From positions 1 to 64,000 of the forward strand of contig NZ_VUMT01000005.1 in the NCBI RefSeq assembly GCF_009696045.1: a DNA stretch of 64,000 nt, given 5' to 3'. The stretch's first letter is position 1, and each line of letters opens with the position of its first letter. Both the position numbers and the translations under genes were made by a program. Source of the stretch: Velocimicrobium porci (GTDB lineage: Bacteria; Bacillota; Clostridia; Lachnospirales; Lachnospiraceae). Under the pieces are notes generated by a model. That model did no database searches. It saw nothing but the letters and a program-made list of their open reading frames with translations, and had not been told where the DNA came from. This document shows, in pieces, positions 51,337 through 58,308 of the stretch.

Positions 51337-51865
51337 TGCACCAAAAATAATCGAAAACATAAAAGAAATAAAAATCATTTACGAATTAAATGATAAACGA
51401 GATGAAAAATTAAATGTAGCATTAAAGAAAATAGAAAACAATATGACCATTGATACAGCAACGGAAGAGTTGATGGAAAAATGGGAAGCAATTCTGAAAA
51501 TAAATAAAAGTGATACAGATACATTAGATGAAAGAAGATTTCGAGTAAAAAGCAGAATCTTTCAAAAACTGCCTTATACAATACGTGGATTAAGGCATAA
51601 GTTAGATTCTCTATGTGGAGAAGATGGATACATTTTGGAAATAGATCATGACACGGAAAATATCACGTGTTATGTACAACTATTTCAAAAAGTAAAATTA
51701 AAAGAAGTAAAAAGCATGTTAGATGCTATTATTCCGCTAAATATGACGATTCAAGTAAAATTAAAATACAACACATGGGGAGATATGAAATCGACAACAT
51801 GGAAAAAAATAAATAAATATAAATGGTGTGAAGTGAAAGAGGTAGTGATAGATGCGAAGAATTAG
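51326..51865 (+). CDS. XkdU-like tail protein (DUF2313/YmfQ)
   Basis: 179 residues. MEKWEAILKINKSDTDTLDERRFRVKSRIFQKLPYTIRGLRHKLDSLCGEDGYILEI is the YmfQ/DUF2313 signature. It is the last wedge component before the fibres. The start at 51326 follows GGGGAGAGATTG; TTG 51323 is in frame. Confidence 0.88.
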   Translation: MSFNAPKIIENIKEIKIIYELNDKRDEKLNVALKKIENNMTIDTATEELMEKWEAILKINKSDTDTLDERRFRVKSRIFQKLPYTIRGLRHKLDSLCGEDGYILEIDHDTENITCYVQLFQKVKLKEVKSMLDAIIPLNMTIQVKLKYNTWGDMKSTTWKKINKYKWCEVKEVVIDAKN

Positions 51866-53090
51866 AGAAATTAAAGAAGATGAAATCGTTGATGTAGCTG
51901 TTTTGAATGATAATTTTTCAGCTTTGGAAGGGAAAAAAGCCGACCGAACCACACAGAACCCAGTAATTCTCCTAGCCGCGAATTGGACAGGCGAGTCAGC
52001 ACCCTATACCTACACAATCGAGCTGGAAGAAGTAACAGCAGACAATACCATAACCCTTGTGCCTGCAGAGAATATTACAGCGGAACAATACACGGCTCTC
52101 CAGTCAGCACAGATAGAGGATGCAGAGCAGACAGCCGGCACGATTATCCTGCAAGCACAACATAAGCCGGCAATTGACATACCGATACTTGTGTTAATCG
52201 GAGATACCAGTGTACCGAGTGCCGGCGGAGGTGCTACGATACCACTCATTAATCACTTACTGACAGAGAACGCAGGAGTAGGAGCATTAGACGCTTATCA
52301 AGGGATGATTTTGGACGGAAAGATTGCTTGCCTTAGCAATCCTAACCTGTTGATTAATCCTGACTTTCAAATTAATCAGAGAGGAGAGAATACTTACTCT
52401 TCTAGTGGTTATACGGTTGACCGATGGATGATTCCAGATGGTATTTCTCTGCAAAAAAAAGTATATACAAAGCTCTTGAATCTAAGTACTCAAGAAGCTT
52501 GTATGTGGGTAAAGCAACCATTTGAATATCAAAAGTTTGCACACACGTATACCTTATCTATGAAAATAAAAAAAGATAGAGCAGACTTACAGTGCCGAAT
52601 TGAAATATTTGGTAGTTCGAAGTCTTATTCCAAGGAAAGTAAAGAGACTACCGATTGGCAGATTATAACAGTAACTGCTACAGATTGTAGGCCCGAATAT
52701 GTATCGATTATTACAGATAGAGGGGCAGCAGAAGGGGACTTTATGTGGATTGAATGGGCGAAATTAGAAGTCGGTTCACTAGCAACCCCGTTTGTACCAC
52801 CGGACCCTGCAACTGAATTGTTAAAATGCCAGAGATACTATGAAAAAATAGATTCTTATGTTGTTCTGCCATATGCAGATGGTGGGTTGTCATCAATCCC
52901 GTTTAAAGTAGAAAAACGACTTTGGCCAACTGTAAAATTAGAAATAAAAAATGCTGGGAGTACAGCAACTACATCATATGAAGAAGTTGTAGCAAATTGT
53001 AGCTGTATTTCAAAAATAATTTCCAGTGCTGTATTGAAAAATGATATAGGATATTATGTTTCTGGTACAGTAGATGCAGAAATCTATTAG
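51852..53090 (+). CDS. tail fibre / receptor-binding protein
   Basis: 412 residues. The N-terminal ~130 attach to the baseplate and include a beta-rich domain (IELEEVTADNTITLVPAENI). The motif LTENAGVGALDAYQGMILDGKIA recurs in phage fibres, here before NPDFQINQRGENTYSSSGYTVDRWMI, a carbohydrate-binding-like beta sandwich. The stretch at about 51960-52320 has higher GC and different codon use than its surroundings, suggesting acquisition from another phage. It probably recognises the cell surface. Confidence 0.75.
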   Translation: MRRIREIKEDEIVDVAVLNDNFSALEGKKADRTTQNPVILLAANWTGESAPYTYTIELEEVTADNTITLVPAENITAEQYTALQSAQIEDAEQTAGTIILQAQHKPAIDIPILVLIGDTSVPSAGGGATIPLINHLLTENAGVGALDAYQGMILDGKIACLSNPNLLINPDFQINQRGENTYSSSGYTVDRWMIPDGISLQKKVYTKLLNLSTQEACMWVKQPFEYQKFAHTYTLSMKIKKDRADLQCRIEIFGSSKSYSKESKETTDWQIITVTATDCRPEYVSIITDRGAAEGDFMWIEWAKLEVGSLATPFVPPDPATELLKCQRYYEKIDSYVVLPYADGGLSSIPFKVEKRLWPTVKLEIKNAGSTATTSYEEVVANCSCISKIISSAVLKNDIGYYVSGTVDAEIY

Positions 53091-53104
53091 AAAGGGGTGA
53101 GAAA

Positions 53105-53872
53105 ATGCCAGTCAATATTCATTTTAACCGCAATCCAGGCGGTTATGAATTAGCAAACAACCTAGAAACAGAAATTGCTGGGGTTGCTGCACTAGATGCG
53201 GTACAGGGAAAGAAACTAAATGATAAGATTAACGAAGCACTCGGTGCACAAGCTTTAGAACATTTTACCAAATTCCCATCTGATATGTGGAAAGGAAGAA
53301 TAACCTATCATCGAATTTTCGGAAGCGTTCAAGGAGAGTATGACCCACTTCCAGGAGACCATAGATGTTATCATTATAATGCAATTACATATGGAGAAGC
53401 TAAAAGATGTACGCAAATTGCGATACAAGCTTATTACAGCGAATCCAAAGATATATATCCAAACGGATATGATAAAAAAGGATTCTATATTCGAACGCAG
53501 CACGATGACCTAGTATCGAAATGGACACGTATCATGACAAGTGATGACAGAGAAGTTCTGAAACCTCAAGAAGTTCTACAGTTACAAAATGGCTTTGAAT
53601 TTTGGGGTGATTCAACTTATGGAGTAATCGGAAGAACAGGAAATTTGGTTCACATTAATTTCTTGCTAAAAGGAGGAACAGGAACACCCGGAGGAATAAT
53701 ATGTGAATTACCATATATTCCACTAAGCAATGAAATTCATTGTTTAAGTTTTGGAGATAAAATATTTGAAATAAGGACATTAAAGGATGGAATAATCAAG
53801 CTTGAAGGCGGTCTACCTTCCGAAGATACGAGTACTTGTTATTGCATCGAGTGTAATTATATATGTGTGTAA
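53105..53872 (+). CDS. second tail fibre protein with pyocin-knob-like domain
   Basis: 255 residues. NNLETEIAGVAALDAVQGKKLNDKINEAL resembles the motif in the first fibre. After it, a knob-like domain (RCTQIAIQAYYSESKDIYPNGYDKKGFYIRTQHDDLVSKWTRIM) is followed by a beta-rich C-terminal part. Likely host contact or collar function. AAAGGGGTGAGAAA precedes the ATG. Confidence 0.7.
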   Translation: MPVNIHFNRNPGGYELANNLETEIAGVAALDAVQGKKLNDKINEALGAQALEHFTKFPSDMWKGRITYHRIFGSVQGEYDPLPGDHRCYHYNAITYGEAKRCTQIAIQAYYSESKDIYPNGYDKKGFYIRTQHDDLVSKWTRIMTSDDREVLKPQEVLQLQNGFEFWGDSTYGVIGRTGNLVHINFLLKGGTGTPGGIICELPYIPLSNEIHCLSFGDKIFEIRTLKDGIIKLEGGLPSEDTSTCYCIECNYICV

Positions 53873-53898
53873 ATAGAATGTAGAAAGGAAGAAAAACC

Positions 53899-54378
53899 AT
53901 GACAAAAATTAAATTATTAGACAACACAACCTTAACATGCAAAGCAGTAGAAATCCAGAACGGGACATTAGTTTTGGAAACCACAACCGAGAAGACAGCG
54001 GAGGAATTACATAGAATATTCAGTAACAAGAGTAATCTGAATATTATCGAACTGCAAACAGAATCGGGAACAACCTTAGGTAGTAAGTACGGATTTGTAT
54101 GCTATGCCGGAATAACACTATTAGGAGATGGATCTAAGAAAATTGAGTTGATCCAGGAGAAAGACCCAACAGAACAGAGATTGACAAGAGCAGAAACCCA
54201 AGCCTTACAGGCAAGTATGGATTCGAACAAGGCGGTAGAACAGACGGATAAAGTAGTAAATCAAATCAAAGAATTACAAACTGGAATGGAACAGGCGGTG
54301 GCAGAACTAACTATGTCATTATCACAGACACAACCAGCAAATGAAGAAAAGGAAGAAGGTGAAGCAGATGTTCAATAA
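53899..54378 (+). CDS. tail-associated protein, 159 residues
   Basis: The N-terminal 90 residues are beta-rich (IKLLDNTTLTCKAVEIQNGTLVLETTTEKT), followed by a coiled coil (LTRAETQALQASMDSNKAVEQTDKVVNQIKELQTGMEQ). Such genes commonly lie between fibres and XkdX in clostridial phages. I cannot name a defined function. AGAAAGGAAGAAAAACC is upstream. Confidence 0.6.
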   Translation: MTKIKLLDNTTLTCKAVEIQNGTLVLETTTEKTAEELHRIFSNKSNLNIIELQTESGTTLGSKYGFVCYAGITLLGDGSKKIELIQEKDPTEQRLTRAETQALQASMDSNKAVEQTDKVVNQIKELQTGMEQAVAELTMSLSQTQPANEEKEEGEADVQ

Positions 54379-54505
54379 GAATAGTATTGTAGTTCGAATT
54401 TGGGTGGATCTAATCAAAAAAGGTACCTACAAAAAAGAACAGGTACCAAAGTTGCAAAATCTACAGGAAGTCGTATACAGTCTTTTAGAAGAGCCGGCAG
54501 AGTAA
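54368..54505 (+). CDS. XkdX-family protein
   Basis: 45 residues: MFNKNSIVVRIWVDLIKKGTYKKEQVPKLQNLQEVVYSLLEE has the short XkdX pattern (WVDLIKKGTYKKEQVP). Overlaps the previous gene by 11 nt, within AAGGTGAAGCAG. Role in PBSX-type tails unknown. Confidence 0.75.
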   Translation: MFNKNSIVVRIWVDLIKKGTYKKEQVPKLQNLQEVVYSLLEEPAE

Positions 54506-54547
54506 TTGTTTGGTTCTTTTTTAGTTTAAAAAGAAAGGAAATGGAAG

Positions 54548-54793
54548 ATGGAAACAATTATAGCAGCAGGAATCTCAGCAGGAGTTACATTATTAGTTTG
54601 TGTCATCAACAACCGTTATCAGAGTAAGGAATTGATAAGCCTTATCACTTATCGTATAGGGGAACTAGAGAAGAAGGTGGACAAACATAACAGTGTTGTA
54701 GAGCGAACTTTTCGTTTAGAAGAATCGACTGCATTGCAAGAAGAAAAGATAAAGGTTATTAACCACAGAATCGAAGATTTAGAGAGAGGGTGA
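54548..54793 (+). CDS. XhlA-like membrane-associated lysis protein
   Basis: 81 residues. An N-terminal hydrophobic segment (AAGISAGVTLLVCVI) precedes a coiled coil (LEKKVDKHNSVVERTFRLEESTALQEEKIKVINHRIEDLERG). XhlA-type proteins work with the holin in lysis. Overlaps the next gene's leader by its stop at GGGTGA. Confidence 0.75.
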   Translation: METIIAAGISAGVTLLVCVINNRYQSKELISLITYRIGELEKKVDKHNSVVERTFRLEESTALQEEKIKVINHRIEDLERG

Positions 54794-54798
54794 ATAAA

Positions 54799-55044
54799 AT
54801 GGAATTACTAAATGATTATGTAGTGGTGGTTGTTATGGCTATTTGTATGGCAATTGGATATATTATCAAAACTAGCCTGGAATTTATTCCAAACAAATAC
54901 ATACCGCTTATCATGGCTGTAATGGGAGTTATTTTGAACGTATGGCTGAATAAGAATTTTACACCTGAAATACTATTAGGTGGATTAGCGAGTGGACTCG
55001 CTTCGACTGGGACATATGAAGCAGTAAGAAATATTAAGAAATAA
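54799..55044 (+). CDS. phage holin
   Basis: 81 residues with two membrane segments (VVVVVMAICMAIGYII and LIMAVMGVILNVWL) and the LGGLASGLASTGTYEAVRNIKK end found in Hol44-type holins. It forms holes that let the endolysin reach the wall. Start at 54799 with AGAGGG about 10 nt before; a GTG at 54790 is also in frame. Confidence 0.85.
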   Translation: MELLNDYVVVVVMAICMAIGYIIKTSLEFIPNKYIPLIMAVMGVILNVWLNKNFTPEILLGGLASGLASTGTYEAVRNIKK

Positions 55045-55073
55045 TTGCCTGGAAGAAATAACCATGCTACAAT
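55045..55073 (+). promoter_or_regulatory. promoter of the small toxin gene
   Basis: TTGCCT (55045-55050), 17 nt and TACAAT (55068-55073). It begins right after the holin stop. Confidence 0.65.
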
Positions 55074-55143
55074 AGAATACAAGGGATAACCGTGTACAGG
55101 GTAGTTTGACCTCTCATCACACAAAAGATGGGAGGTGGTGCAT

Positions 55144-55239
55144 ATGACAACATTTGAAGCAATCTATTTGATGTTGACATTTGGAACTTTCGTTCTAGCA
55201 CTGCTTGCCTACATAGAAAGTAGAAACAAGCATAAATAA
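55144..55239 (+). CDS. small holin-like toxin of a type I toxin-antitoxin locus
   Basis: 31 residues: MTTFEAIYLMLTFGTFVLAL then LAYIESRNKHK. One membrane helix and a polar C-terminal tail are characteristic of the putative holin-like toxin (Hol_Tox/Fst-like) peptides. GGGAGGTGGTGCAT precedes the ATG. It has its own promoter and terminator, and a convergent antisense RNA (55238-55330). It may stabilise the prophage or act late in lysis. Confidence 0.8.
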   Translation: MTTFEAIYLMLTFGTFVLALLAYIESRNKHK

Positions 55240-55282
55240 AAAATAACTACCCTTTGTCTTGACCGGACAGGGTAGTTATTTT
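55238..55282. terminator. bidirectional terminator shared by toxin mRNA and antisense RNA
   Basis: AAAATAACTACCCT and AGGGTAGTTATTTT form a 14-bp stem with a ~14-nt loop, flanked by A and T runs on both sides. Confidence 0.85.
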
Positions 55283-55330
55283 AAACCCAATATTGAGGTC
55301 AACCACTTTGTGGGCGGTTTTCCCGTTTCT
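55238..55330 (-). ncRNA. antisense RNA of the type I locus
   Basis: A promoter on the complementary strand, TTGTAA, 17 nt and TATAGT (55337-55365), should start a ~90-nt RNA near 55330 that ends at the shared terminator. It overlaps the 3' end of the toxin mRNA. ACAGGGTAGTT occurs both in the toxin leader (55096-55106) and near the terminator (55267-55277), so the antisense RNA can also pair with the leader, as in Fst/par loci. Confidence 0.7.
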
Positions 55331-55373
55331 AATTTAACTATAACACAAGAAAATAAATTTTACAAGTAGATTC

Positions 55374-55397
55374 GGCACTCTTCGGAGTGTCTTTTTT
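55374..55397 (+). terminator. terminator or attenuator before the endolysin gene
   Basis: GGCACTC-TTCG-GAGTGTC with TTTTTT; a 7-bp stem with one G-T pair and a stable tetraloop, 20 nt before the lysin start. Confidence 0.75.
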
Positions 55398-55416
55398 GAT
55401 GGAAAGGAATGATAGT

Positions 55417-56094
55417 ATGAAAATAAGTCAAACAGGAATCAATTTAATCAAACAATTTGAGGGGTGTTATTTAACTGCATATAAATGCCCTGCTGGTGTT
55501 TGGACAATCGGCTATGGTACGACTGGAAAAGTAGACGGAAAGCAAATTTGCAGTGGCATGAAGATAAATAAGCAGAAAGCAGAGCAGTTGTTAAAGAAAG
55601 ACCTGGAACAATTTGAAAAGGCGGTAAGTGCTATTGTAAAAGTTCCAATCAATCAAAACCAGTTTGATGCACTGGTATCGTTTTCTTATAACTGCGGATC
55701 TAGTGCATTAAGAAAAAGTACACTGTTAAGAAAACTGAATCAGAAAGACTATAAAGGGGCGGCGGAAGAATTCTTAAAATGGAATAAAGCCGGTGGAAAG
55801 GTCCTTGCTGGTCTTGCTAGAAGAAGAGAAGCAGAACGAAAGCTGTTTCTAGCCTCTAGCGGTGCGAAAGAGCCATCAAAAACGCATAAGACAACTTATC
55901 TTACAGTTACGGCAAATAGTGGCTTATTATGCCGAAAAACAGCGTCTATAAATGGACAAGTATTAGGGACATTTACAAAAGGAACAAAAGTAGAGTTATT
56001 AGATGGAAACAAAGAAATTTGGTATAAAGTCAAAGGAAAGTGTGTTGCCGGAAAAGTAATTGTTGGATATTGTAGTAGTCGGTATTTGGAATAA
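55417..56094 (+). CDS. endolysin: GH24 lysozyme with C-terminal SH3-type domain
   Basis: 225 residues. The GH24 catalytic part has Glu in QFEGCYLTAYKCPAG and the VWTIGYGTT motif, then NQNQFDALVSFSYNCGSSALRKSTLL and NKAGGKVLAGLARRREAE. It cuts the glycan of peptidoglycan. The last ~65 residues (TVTANSGLLCRKTASINGQVLGTFTKGTKVELLDG) are a bacterial SH3-like wall-binding domain. Start at 55417 after AAGGAATGATAGT; the upstream frame to 55387 lies in the terminator. Confidence 0.93.
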   Translation: MKISQTGINLIKQFEGCYLTAYKCPAGVWTIGYGTTGKVDGKQICSGMKINKQKAEQLLKKDLEQFEKAVSAIVKVPINQNQFDALVSFSYNCGSSALRKSTLLRKLNQKDYKGAAEEFLKWNKAGGKVLAGLARRREAERKLFLASSGAKEPSKTHKTTYLTVTANSGLLCRKTASINGQVLGTFTKGTKVELLDGNKEIWYKVKGKCVAGKVIVGYCSSRYLE

Positions 56095-56101
56095 ATTTGA
56101 G

Positions 56102-56145
56102 TTGACATTTTTAGTTCGTTGATATATAATGATGTTGTCAACGAA
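56102..56145 (+). promoter_or_regulatory. perfect consensus promoter with overlapping dyad
   Basis: TTGACA (56102-56107), 17 nt, TATAAT (56125-56130). TTCGTTGA (56115-56122) and TCAACGAA (56138-56145) are inverted repeats flanking the -10 and start site, a likely operator. The promoter is the strongest on sequence in the window. Confidence 0.85.
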
Positions 56146-56244
56146 AGTTGTGGATTGAAACAAATATATAAAAATAAAAAGTCGAATCCATATAGGATTC
56201 GTGTATTGTTTAAAAGCCTTGGAGATGTACTTCAAGGCTTTTTG
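56137..56244 (+). ncRNA. candidate small RNA near attR, about 110 nt
   Basis: The RNA would start ~56137. It has an A/T-rich 5' part, a hairpin CGAATCC-ATATA-GGATTCG (56183-56201), and a terminator stem AAAGCCTTG/CAAGGCTTT with T run (56212-56244). No frame longer than ~9 codons is present. The terminator also serves the convergent gene at 56259-56702. Confidence 0.65.
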
Positions 56245-56258
56245 TTTATAAGAAAAAT

Positions 56259-56702
56259 TTACAAAAAATCAACAACAAAAGCATTGCTGATAATTATTTC
56301 ATCCTCATCGTTGCCGCCTCGTGGCATATCGCCACATATAACGGCATATGTGTCACAATCACTCCCGTACCTATAGACTTTCTTTGCGGCTATTTCTAAT
56401 TTTTCTTTAATTTCATCCTCATCGTCAAAGCCGAGATCAATATATGTATCAATTGTACACACACCACTCAATTCTACTGGTTCTTCATCTATATCGTATT
56501 CTGCAATATCATATGAAGAACAATCATATTCTATATTCCAATCGTAGGAATTCCTGCAATAACTGCCAATGGAATAACTTTCAGATTCGTCCGGACACAA
56601 GCGGCGAAGACCAATCGTGTCAAAATGCCTACTTCCTTTCACTCCAAGATTTCTATTTCTTTCCTCTTGCAATTCTTTTATCTTTTTAATTACCTCTTTC
56701 AT
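56259..56702 (-). CDS. accessory protein of 147 residues, unknown
   Basis: The start at 56702 has GGGGGG about 9 nt before it; the frame extends to 56738 but without a site. The N terminus is a Lys/Glu helix (MKEVIKKIKELQEERNRN), then a very acidic, Tyr/Ser/Cys-rich middle (YDCSSYDIAEYDIDEEPVE). The C terminus is YAVICGDMPRGGNDEDEIIISNAFVVDFL. It lies on the opposite strand between lysin and attR, where lysogenic-conversion genes are common. Acidic composition could mean DNA mimicry, but this is speculative. Confidence 0.55.
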   Translation of the reverse strand: MKEVIKKIKELQEERNRNLGVKGSRHFDTIGLRRLCPDESESYSIGSYCRNSYDWNIEYDCSSYDIAEYDIDEEPVELSGVCTIDTYIDLGFDDEDEIKEKLEIAAKKVYRYGSDCDTYAVICGDMPRGGNDEDEIIISNAFVVDFL

Positions 56703-56826
56703 TTTGTTATACCCCCCATTAATAATTTTCGTATCCATATGTAACCGTCCTTATATTTTTGAGATTTGCTTTCATGATGTTCACTCGCTTTCTTTTGGTT
56801 GTTTGATCTTGTAACTTTATTGTAAT

Positions 56827-56935
56827 ATATAGTGGACATATATGCAATAGTGAAACTGTACAGATATAGAGAACATATTTTGTGCACATTTTATATAGTG
56901 GACATATAGCTAGGTGTGATATTATATAGTGGATA
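56827..56935. repeat. three copies of ATATAGTGGACATATA, likely operators
   Basis: ATATAGTGGACATATA at 56827-56842 and 56893-56908, and a shortened copy ATATAGTGGATA at 56924-56935, all in the same orientation. They fill the 56703-56948 intergenic gap between the divergent genes, right before a ribbon-helix-helix gene, whose product may bind them. Confidence 0.7.
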
Positions 56936-56948
56936 GCGAGGTGATAAA

Positions 56949-57131
56949 ATGCCATACACAGAAGCCCAAAAAAGGGCAAGCATGAAGCATATAAAGGAAA
57001 AGACAGATGATATACGTCTGAGGGTGAAAAAAGGGCTAAAAGAAAAATATAGGAATGAAGCTAAAAAAAGAGGTATGAGTATGACGCAATTTATAGTAGA
57101 GTGCGTCGAAAAAGAAATAGAAAAACATTGA
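56949..57131 (+). CDS. ribbon-helix-helix (Arc/CopG-like) protein beside attR
   Basis: 60 residues: DDIRLRVKKGLKEKYRNEAKKRGMSMTQFIVECVEKEIEKH is an Arc-type RHH fold. GCGAGGTGATAAA precedes the ATG. It ends 55 nt before attR. It may regulate itself through the upstream repeats. Because of its position at attR it could also be the integrase directionality factor, but serine-integrase factors vary so much that I cannot tell. Confidence 0.75.
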   Translation: MPYTEAQKRASMKHIKEKTDDIRLRVKKGLKEKYRNEAKKRGMSMTQFIVECVEKEIEKH

Positions 57132-57140
57132 CTTTATTAT

Positions 57141-57182
57141 AAAAAAGAGAGAAGAAATGACAAGCGTTTCCCTCTCTTTTTT
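57141..57182. terminator. terminator at the right prophage end
   Basis: AAAAAAGAGAG (57141-57151) and CTCTCTTTTTT (57172-57182) form an 11-bp stem with a 20-nt loop and poly-T, just before attR. It would keep phage transcription from entering the pilus genes, or block pilus readthrough the other way. Confidence 0.85.
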
Positions 57183-57185
57183 ATT

Positions 57186-57200
57186 TTGCGACCAGATCGA
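57186..57200. other. attR, right prophage junction
   Basis: TGCGACCAGA joins phage DNA to cpaF codons GAT CGA ATT GTA. CCAGA at 57192-57196 is the part shared with attL. Confidence 0.85.
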
Positions 57201-57614
57201 ATTGTAATTGGCGAAATAAGAGATGGGACTGCTGCATGGAATTTGATTCATGCGATGTCAAGCGGTCACGATGGAAGTATTTCTACCGGGCATGCGAATT
57301 CCGCACAAGATATGCTTATGAGATTATCACTTTTAATATTAGCATATCAAGAGATGCCTTTCATTGCAATTGGAAAGCAAATTGCTTCTGCCATAGATAT
57401 TATAGTACATCTTGGAAGAATCAGGGACAAGACCAGAAAGGTATTGGAGATTAGTGAGGTATTAGGATGGGAAGAGGGAGAATATATCGAAAACACATTA
57501 TTTCAATTCAAAGAAGATGGAGAAAAAGATGGACGGGTACAAGGCAGATTAGAAGCGACAGGGAACCAGCTTCAAAATCTTCAAAAAATTGTGAAGGCAG
57601 GCATTTCTTTATAG
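57186..57614 (+). pseudogene. cpaF/tadA pilus ATPase, 3' part
   Basis: RPDRIVIGEIRDGTAAWNLIHAMSSGHDGSISTGHANSAQDML includes the His box (TGHANS) of the ATPase, continuing the fragment that ends at 20546. Chromosomal codons resume at 57195 (GAT). A TTG at 57186 could start it in the prophage state but lacks a ribosome site. Together with the 5' part it gives 412 residues, normal for CpaF. Confidence 0.92.
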
Positions 57615-58294
57615 GGATTTTACTAGTATGTTCTTTAGCGTATCTTTTTTATGAAAGTGTGATTGCAGTTATATTATTTTCACCCTTTGTTTTTGTATAT
57701 GTAAAAAAGAAAAAAGAGCAGGATTTAAAACGGGAGCAATGGGAGTTAAATTTACAGTTTCGGGAAGTTTTAACTGCTATGGCAGGAGCACTAAATGCGG
57801 GATATTCATTAGAAAGCAGTTTTGAAGAAGCGCTTTTGGATTTAAAGCCTTTGTATTCTGACAATAATCGTATGATGAAAGAGTTGAAACGAATAATATA
57901 TGAACTAAAGATGAATCAGACGGTTGAATCTGTACTTACTGATTTTGCGAAACGCAGTAAAGTAGAGGATATTGAAACATTTGCAGAAGTAGTTGCAATA
58001 TCAAAAAGAACAGGAGGTGATATGATACAGGTGATTTCACATACGGCTAGAAACATTGGAGATCGAATTGAAGTGAAAAGACAAATTGCAACAATGACGG
58101 CCGCAAAAAAATTAGAAGTAAAAATAATGAGTAGTGTTCCGGCAGGAATTATTATCTATATGAAGCTATTTTCAAAAGATATTATGGGAGTCTTATATCA
58201 CAATATAGTTGGTATCGGAATCATGAGTGTGCTTTTGTTATTGTATATCAGTGCTTATCTATTATCTATACGGATAGTGGAAATTAGTCTATAA
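57467..58294 (+). CDS. TadB-like pilus assembly membrane protein (T2SS F family)
   Basis: Membrane segments near FFIGILLVCSLAYLFYESVIAVILFSPFVFVYV and the C-terminal GIIIYMKLFSK ... VLLLLYISAYLLSI enclose the GspF domain (VLTAMAGALNAGYSLESSFEEAL, SKVEDIETFAEVVAISKRTGGDMIQVI). The inner-membrane platform of the pilus. The only ATG in frame is 57467, deep in cpaF, giving an odd basic 48-residue leader. An ATA at 57611 overlapping the cpaF stop, with AAGGCAGG before it, would give a more natural N terminus. About 228 residues are then expected. Confidence 0.75.
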   Translation: MGRGRIYRKHIISIQRRWRKRWTGTRQIRSDREPASKSSKNCEGRHFFIGILLVCSLAYLFYESVIAVILFSPFVFVYVKKKKEQDLKREQWELNLQFREVLTAMAGALNAGYSLESSFEEALLDLKPLYSDNNRMMKELKRIIYELKMNQTVESVLTDFAKRSKVEDIETFAEVVAISKRTGGDMIQVISHTARNIGDRIEVKRQIATMTAAKKLEVKIMSSVPAGIIIYMKLFSKDIMGVLYHNIVGIGIMSVLLLLYISAYLLSIRIVEISL

Positions 58295-58308
58295 AGGATG
58301 GTGGCGGA

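Larger units (their letters stand above)
20544..57196. mobile_element. 36.6-kb intact-looking temperate prophage inserted in cpaF
   Basis: Bounded by CCAGA at 20544-20548 and 57192-57196, giving an excised circle of 36,648 bp. It carries a serine integrase, CI-like repressor with operators, early region with HUH Rep and TubZ-like genes, late regulator, complete HK97-type head genes, complete Xkd/PBSX-like contractile tail genes, fibres, holin and endolysin. I predict a myovirus-type particle with a contractile tail. Every expected structural step is present and open; only a small zinc-ribbon gene (33320-33632) is broken. Recombining the junctions gives an attB that encodes MRPDRIVIGE without a break. 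Confidence 0.93.

Noticed and set aside
56719-56979. Complementary frames covering the repeats before the RHH gene
   Set aside because: AT-rich shadow frames without ribosome sites, overlapping likely operators.
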